From Silene latifolia (lineage: Eukaryota > Streptophyta > Magnoliopsida > Caryophyllales > Caryophyllaceae), in contig NC_133536.1 in the NCBI RefSeq assembly GCF_048544455.1, positions 198,403,325 through 198,467,324 on the forward strand: DNA of 64,000 bases, read 5' to 3'. Each line of letters opens with the position of its first letter. The stretch's first letter is position 1. The translations under genes and the position numbers were made by a program. Of this stretch, positions 57,341 to 64,000 are shown piece after piece. Under the pieces are notes generated by a model. It saw nothing but the letters and a program-made list of their open reading frames with translations, was not told the origin of the DNA and ran no database searches.

Positions 57341-60300
57341 ATGACGACCACCTCCAACAAACCACCATTTCTAAGCTGCTGCTTCACCTCCCTATCATCT
57401 TCTTTCATCACCAATTTCAAATTTCCCGCCAAACTACAACATCAAACTGTCAATTTTGGCGCCAAATCAGCTGCATTACTCAAACCCACTGGCGCAATTC
57501 AACCATCGTCTGGTAATTTCTGCTCTAATTATTGGGTTCAATTCTTTATTACTTTGTAATATTTAGGTTGTTAATTAGTCTCTTGTAAGGCGGTTTTACT
57601 CGAATGTTGCCTAAAACGGATTCATCCACCAAGAAGTAGTTATCAAACTAACCCGTATACAATTTGCTTATGTACGGCCGCATTACACAAGTATTTGTGT
57701 TAGGTTGAATAGATAATCCTCATGATGTTTAAGTAAATTAAGGTTCCGTTCGTTTGGACTTAATTTTAGTTCGGTTCGGTTCATTTCTATTTTTTTGTTG
57801 TTCAGTTCAGTTTAGAAAGTTTCAGTTTAAAAGAACCGGGTTTAAGGGGGTCTTTGGTTAGTCAATGATTATCTCATAACAGGACCTAAAGTGTGATGAT
57901 GGTTTAATTTATTGAGAGAATGGTTCAAGATGTTTAATTTTAGGGGTTTAATGTTTGGGTTAACTTGAATTTGAGTGGTGTTTGTGAGTGCATCCGATCA
58001 TTCGACAAAATGCATACTTGATGAAATTTCTTAAGCATATGGCTACGGTTGCTAACTTTTAGGGTGTGTTTGAATAGCAAAAGTGGAGGGAAAGGGAGGG
58101 GAGGGGGAAGGAGGGAAGGAGGGAAGGAGAAGGGAGAGAAAAGAAGGGAAGGGGGAATGGGGTGTGGGTGTTTGGATACAATTTCCCTCCAAATCTTGCC
58201 TATTGTCGATGTTAGTGATCGAAGTACCATCTACAGTGTATCTATGGAAGTTATTGTATTTTCTTAGGGTGTGTTTGGATAGCAAAAGTGGAGAGAAAGG
58301 GAGGGGAGGGAGAAGGAGGGAAGGGGAAGGGAGAGAAGGGAAGGGGAAGGGGAGGGGGAATGGAGTGTGGTTGTTTGGATACAATTTCCCTCCAAATCTT
58401 GCCTATTGTGGAGAGATTTTCATTAGGCTTGGAGGAGGGAAATTGGATCCCTCCAAATCTCTCCCCCTCCATTTCCCTCCACCCTCATTTGCTATCCAAA
58501 TAAGGGATTTTAAATCCCCTACTCTCCCTCCCTTTCTTTTCCCTCCAAATACCTTAATCCAAACACACCCTTAAAGTTCTCATTTCTGCAAGTGTAGACA
58601 TGTCTGAATTCAAGGGAATTACTCACAATCTGTACTTTCCAAAACCATTTCCACGCTGCATAACACAATCATCACGTCTTTTTTAATTATTATTTGGCCA
58701 TCATGAGTCTTCCAGGTGAAAAATCTAAATGTAACACTACGATTGTGAATTCAAGTCAGAATTTTTATGTTTCATGCAGGCACACTGTCAACGGGTAGAT
58801 ACTAGCATTCTTAGTTTTGTGTTATTTCTTTGTTAACAGGTGGCTGTGGGAACCTCGAATCATGTGGAAGGAGAAGACTTCTATTGCTTTCTGCAACAGT
58901 GCCTTTTCTTATTCATATGCTGGAATACTCCAAAGATTTCTATGTCGAAGCGGAAGAGTGAGTAGAACATCTCCAAGTACTTTCAGTTTTATTATTTGGA
59001 TCTTCTTACATTGCAATCCTTATTTGTAATTTTGGTATTAACTCTAAGAGACTAAGACACTGTTTGAAAGCATTGTTGTAAGCTATACATCTACTCGTAA
59101 AATCTGCGAAAATTTTCCAGTCAGTTAGAAAAGTTCTGATTACAAATTTCAAAGAAATATGTCATGTTTTAACATTTATATCTAGTACTCCCTCTGTCCC
59201 GGTCATTTGTTGTCCTATTCCATTTTGGGGTGTCTCAGTCAATTGTTGTCCTCTCTGTTTAAGGAATACATTTGATGAGCAATTTGATCATTCACACTCA
59301 ATTTGTTCCACTTGTCATCTAGTAATTGACCCCTCCTCTTTCCTTGGTCTTTGTGCCAAAACCAACGGACCACAATTGACCAGGACGGAGGGAGTATATT
59401 AGTATATGTTCACAACCATTAAACCTGAGTAATTTCGTTATGCTGTAATCAAGTGTTTTGCATAAAATTACAACAACTAGTATATGTTTACAACCATTAT
59501 ATGTTTGCAATTCCGTTTCATCTGGGTATCTATTAATTTCCATTGCCTCAGAAAGTGTACTGATTTTTATTTATGGTTCATAGTATCTTTGTGGCTGAAG
59601 GACTTTATATTGCTGTTGTTTAACTTTATACTGTATGTGAAGGTTGGGAACTTATGGGGATCAAATTATAAGAGACGAAGTAAGGAAGGTTTTAACTAAA
59701 GGGAAGGCTGCTGGTCTTCTTCGTCTTGTTTTTCATGATGCAGGAACCTTTGAAAGAAACGACAATTCAGGTATCCAGAACCTTCTATATAGCCTTCTAG
59801 CTCCTGAAAGTTGAAACTCATGCTGGATGTTTTTGTGGATAACCTTATTTTTGTTTAAGTATTGGATGACGTTTCACTCACTCTGCTTAGACGGGGTGCC
59901 TCTTTTGAGGTATTGAGGCAATGTTAATGTTGGACCGGGCCCAAGCGAGTGTCATACACAGTATGAGGCTAATTGACGAATGATGATATGCCAAATATTT
60001 ATAGTGATTTTATGTCATTTGTAATGTGCCAATGCAAAATTTGGAGTGTTTGTAAGCCTTATAACATATAATAAGGCCTTAATGGCCTGGCTTATGAAAA
60101 TATGAACCCATCTCCAATGTATACAAAGACTTTTGGTCTCTATGTTTGCAGAAATGTCAGTTAGCACCATTCCATTAGTCATTGCTTTAATTTGATGTTT
60201 CAATCCCCTAATAACACTAATAATTATTATCATTCTGATCATCTTGTGGCTTATGTTGTTCGGCAGGGGGTATGAACGGCTCTATAACATATGAACTTGA

Positions 60301-63300
60301 AAGACCAGAGAATAAAGGGCTCAAAAAATCTTTGAAGGTATGCTTTCACACTTTTTCTTCTCAATCCCTTTCTCCTCACATTGGGCTCATAATATCATTG
60401 ATGATAATGAGTAGTTCCATGCTTTCACAGTTCCATACATGGTCATGAAATCAACATCTAGTTGTTTGCAATTCTGTCATGGTTAATTAGAATATGTCTA
60501 TCTGTATGCATCATTCTCAAGTCCACATTCATATCCTGATTAATTTACTTTTGACTTGATATCACGCCAGCTAACGCCTCAGTGGATGCCTGTTTTAGAT
60601 TCTTGAGAAAGCCAAGAATGAGTTGGATGTGCGAGAATCAGGTATGATAATAGCTTTATAGTCCATTGTATATTTCCTATTTAATTGGACCAAACACTCG
60701 CTATTTTTTGGTTATTGATTATGATGAATGAAACAAATGATTGATCAAACTAGATGCGTCATTTTTTTTTTGTTTTTGTTTTTGTTTTTGTTTTTGCGTG
60801 TGTGCGTGTGTGTGTGTGTGAAGTTGTAATGATTCAATTTGAATCTCAATGCTACATTCTGTATGGGTCATCCGGAAACATAATATTTGTATCTGTTGTT
60901 AATATGGGGGCCATGGGGTAGGTTGTGTCCCTCCACACACAATTTGCGGGAGCCCTTGAGTCATACATGTCTTAAGGATGCATATCTTTTCTAGTCATAT
61001 ATAGGCATATAGCTTTGACAATTTATACTTTGTTCATTTTACAGTGTCATGGGCTGACCTGATTGCTGTAGCTGGAGCTGAAGCAGTCTCAATATGTGGA
61101 GGTCCAGTGATTCCTATTCGGTTGGGAAGACTTGATTCACTGTAAGTCTTTTGCGTTACCTGTTTTATCGCATACGCTGTAGCCCTGTAGGCTTTACCTA
61201 ATAGTGATTGTGGGTGAGACTCTTCTTTTGATTAATCATTCTTGTTGAGTTTGATCTTGTATGTTGAGCATCTTAAGAGTAGTAATGTGCATTTAGGTGG
61301 CTTTGGGTCTAATCTTGCACAAGAATGGGCCTACTATTTTTTATTCCATGTACTAAGAGGATTGTTTTCATTTCCCATGGAGTCAAAGACTCATTACTCT
61401 TTGGTTTTGGATTATGATGGAATAAAATAAAATGATTCATTAAAGTGATTGCCCTTCTTTCTATTGTGAAGTAGTAGTCCTTTGATGCAGTTCGTCACAA
61501 AATTTTCATCTTGGGTCATTCTTTCATACCTCACAACTTGCGGGAGCCATTGAGGCACTCGGGTGATGTTGTAGTTGTGGTTGTGCTAAGATGATACCTT
61601 TTGTTTCTACAGGACTCCTGATCCTGAAGGGAAGCTGCCTGAGGAATCACTAGATGTACCTGGACTGAAGCAGTGCTTTAAAAGAAAAGGCTTCTCGTGA
61701 GTGCGTTACTGTATTATATATGCTTGAGTTGAATTTTATGAAAATTGAGTTTGATTTTGTATCCCTAAAACGATTCACTAAACTGGGTGCACTTCTTTTC
61801 ATAGAGAACTGTGAACTAGCAGTCCTTTGATTGATTTCAAGCAATTCCAAACTCAATTTTATTATGGTCGCCCAGAAACAGTTTCTGTCTAGTTATCACA
61901 GTGGTACTTTTGCGTACATCCGACCCTCTAATCGTGTTATTTGTGGGAGCCCTTGAGGGTACTTGAGTATTACTTTTGAGTTGTTCGTCCTGTTGTCAAA
62001 TATTTTTTATTATGCTACTGTGATGCATCCTCAAACACCACTTCACACACCCAAGTTAGTTGATCTAATTTGGAGGCTAGTCTTTTTGTCAAGACAAGAC
62101 TCTGTAAATGTCAGAGAGTTGGCATGATTAATAATCGTACCTTGTAACAATGAACTCTAAGGCCTAAGTGCAAATTCAGGTCACTCGACTCAGATTCAAT
62201 GACATGTCCTTTTGCAATGCAGCTAAAATATTCGCTATTATTGGCGTTCAAGTTCCGTGTTAAAAGTTAAAGAAGATGCTCTTTAAACTATTTACTTGTC
62301 TCATTTATTGTGTAATTATAGACTTATATTTTGTAGTGCTTAACTTACGGGACAAAGTGGCTGTACTCTGAGTCTCTGATCACATGGATGAAGCATAGAT
62401 GGCTACATACGTCTCACTTCCTCCCTTGCCTTGCAGCAGGGGTGGTGAGAGGGGAGGGGTAGAATCATTGGTATAAATTGATGATGTCAATTTGAGCCAA
62501 CCTCCTAACTGAGCATTCTATGTATAGGGTGGCCTAGTTTATTGGGTGCGCTTGTTACTGACCTTAGAACCGTGAATTACACGAGTTTAATTTCCAAAAT
62601 TTTAATAAAGCCTTGAGGGTTTCTGAAAAATATCTGGTTACAAGTCCATAATGCTACTAAGACCGGTACTAATGTGGTAATGACTGGGCATTATGTATAT
62701 TCTATGCTTTAGCCAGCATAGTGGGCTCAAAGTCTTAAAGAGTATCCTTTGCAAGTATTTCTCTTATCATACATCATCTTACGTTACGATACGACTATAA
62801 AATCGGGATTCTGCTTGTGACTTGTGTTTTACCATGCATTATGAACAGGACACAAGAACTTGTAGCATTGTCTGGGGCCCATACAATTGGCACTAAAGGT
62901 TTTGGAAGTCCTGTTGAATTTGATAATTCATACTACAAAATCCTACTTGAGAGGCGTTGGGTATCATCAGGTCAGTCATCCTACATCTTATAAACCTTTT
63001 TCAGTACGATCCTATAGTTTCTAACTTTTCGGATCTGAAAAGTAAAACAAAAAGAAAAGAGCAAAGGTAATGGAAGTTCGATTGTTGTATACTGATCCAG
63101 AACACTTGCAGGATCTTCTGTCTTAATGGGTAAAAATACCAGTAGAAAAACATTTATTATCGGTGAGGTGGATTTAAAGAGAAAACCTTGAACAATTAAA
63201 ACATATAATAACCATAACATGGCTGGAAATTTATACGATAGTAACAATTGATTAGGAGAAAAGAGCAAATATTGCTAGTTTAGAATTTAGATGTTTAGTG

Positions 63301-64000
63301 TAAACTTCTGAAACCGGGCGATTTGCAGTTTTCACAAGTGTAGATGAAAGGTTTCCATGGACGAATTTCGTTGTAGCTGGGTTGAGTTGTTTCTTTAGAT
63401 TTTAATAGTTTCTGAAATTATTTATTTTCTCGGTTTTTGAACTCTCCACCTCAATGCAGGTGGAATGTCGGGTATGGTTGGACTTCCTTCAGATCGTGCA
63501 CTGGTTGAGGATGAAGAATGCTTAAGGTCAGTCATTAGTTTTTCCTTCATGTAATGGTTTCACCAAAACATTTCTGCAAGGAGTAATTTTTAGAAGACAT
63601 TTTTTTCCACGTTTGGCCGTCAAAAGTGTGTTCCCTTGATTCCTTGAATCGAGCAGTTAACTCAGAACTAATGAATGTGGCAAGAACATTACTATCAACT
63701 CTACATGACTAGCATTTACTCCGTAACTATCAATTTGGTACTCTTTAGGTGTAGCATACTAATACAGCAACATCGTTTGAAACGTAATCCACCATTTTTG
63801 TGCTGTTGGTATTGACTGATTTGTTCACATAAAGATCGGGTAATCATTTCCGTGTAGTCTAATGATTACACAAAAAGATTGGTGCAGCAATCATTCAAAA
63901 TGAGTTGCTTTTCTTGTGTCGACATCGACCACATCATTCTTCAGCTTTCACAGATGTCCTGACGCATGACAGCAATGCTTTTCTGCAGATGGATTACAAA
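57341..64000 (+). CDS. APX6: Plastid-type L-ascorbate peroxidase APX6 (3' end outside the window)
   Basis: Exons 57341-57512, 58840-58957, 59643-59770, 60267-60337, 60599-60641, 61045-61141, 61613-61696, 62849-62970, 63460-63526 and 63989 onward; all visible introns are GT-AG and phases match. The product starts with a Ser/Thr-rich plastid transit peptide (about 60 residues), then GGCGNLESCGRRRLLLLSA, a hallmark of APX6. Haem peroxidase domain: distal LRLVFHDAGTF (Arg124, Phe127, His128), VSWADLIAVAGAEAVSICGG, and proximal ELVALSGAHTIG (His249). It would reduce hydrogen peroxide with ascorbate. As in Arabidopsis APX6 (At4g32320), the distal Trp of typical APX is Phe and no equivalent of the proximal Trp (W179 of APX1) is seen around GFGSPVEFDNSYY, so classical ascorbate use is uncertain. 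The last exon is cut after RWITK. Confidence 0.94.
58062..58570. mobile_element. PIF/Harbinger-like MITE in APX6 intron 1, partly duplicated
   Basis: Ends GGGTGTGTTTGAATAGC and AATCCAAACACACCC are terminal inverted repeats with TTA on both sides. A second start, GGGTGTGTTTGGATAGC, at 58267 and the repeated string CAATTTCCCTCCAAATCTTG show that the GA-rich left half occurs twice. The long frames here come from GGGAGG-type low complexity on one strand and are not genes. Confidence 0.7.
59188..59394. mobile_element. Stowaway MITE in APX6 intron 2
   Basis: 207 bp; ends CTCCCTCTGTCCCGGTCATT and CCAGGACGGAGGGAG, flanked by TA. Same family as the copies at 30664 and 39823. Confidence 0.9.
60760..60822. 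repeat. Microsatellites in APX6 intron 5
   Basis: T run, then GTTTTT units, then TG/CG dinucleotides (GTGTGCGTGTGTGTGTGTG). Confidence 0.9.

Noticed and set aside
58049-58574. Several overlapping frames of 70-160 codons rich in Gly/Glu/Lys or Pro/Phe/Ser
   Set aside because: Low-complexity GGGAGG DNA of a MITE in APX6 intron 1; frames occur on both strands and lack any motif.

Overview
This is plant nuclear DNA. Genes have GT-AG introns, and the intergenic DNA is AT-rich and packed with plant transposon families: Tekay-type chromovirus, Sirevirus-like Copia, Stowaway, Tourist, hAT-like and Mutator-like MITEs, Helitrons and a tRNA-derived SINE. The many TACGGAGTA-type strings and the Stowaway end CTCCCTCCGTCCCGGTCATT suggest a eudicot, probably Caryophyllales. 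That placement is inference.

Layout. (1) 1-15.8 kb: two tandem F-box/DUF295 genes (2086-3255 and 14531-15715) with related upstream DNA, and a relic of a third copy at about 15.74 kb. A young Ty3/gypsy element (4821-13076, minus strand) lies between them, inserted into a fragment of an older copy of its own family. (2) 16134-27479: an 11.3 kb Copia element of Sirevirus type with matching LTRs, a TATTC target duplication and a 488-codon extra ORF behind pol. (3) 27.5-33.6 kb: LINE and MITE remains, then EMC7 with seven exons. (4) 34-50 kb: a gene-poor transposon graveyard with traceable nesting, including a tandem/inverted Helitron cluster, two solo LTRs, nested Tourist elements and a SINE. 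(5) 51508-54134: a G-type lectin S-receptor-like kinase of SD2-5 type with one short intron. (6) 57341 to the right edge: chloroplast-targeted APX6-type ascorbate peroxidase, nine exons plus the start of a tenth.

The three conserved single genes, EMC7, SD2-5 and APX6, are all on the plus strand. From memory their Arabidopsis counterparts are At4g32130, At4g32300 and At4g32320, so the right half looks like a conserved gene block stretched by transposons. The genes do not form a pathway: ER membrane protein insertion, cell-surface signalling and plastid peroxide removal. The F-box pair is a local duplication of a fast-evolving family.

The most unusual signals are: an array of mini-hairpins in the Copia LTR with constant loop GGAGTA and covarying stems; arrays of the palindrome ACTCGATCGAGT in the LTR and leader of the gypsy element; an SD2-5 intron bounded by a 14-bp direct repeat, which looks like a recent intron gain; and LTR-to-LTR differences concentrated at CAG/CTG sites, which suggests methylation-linked base-calling error.
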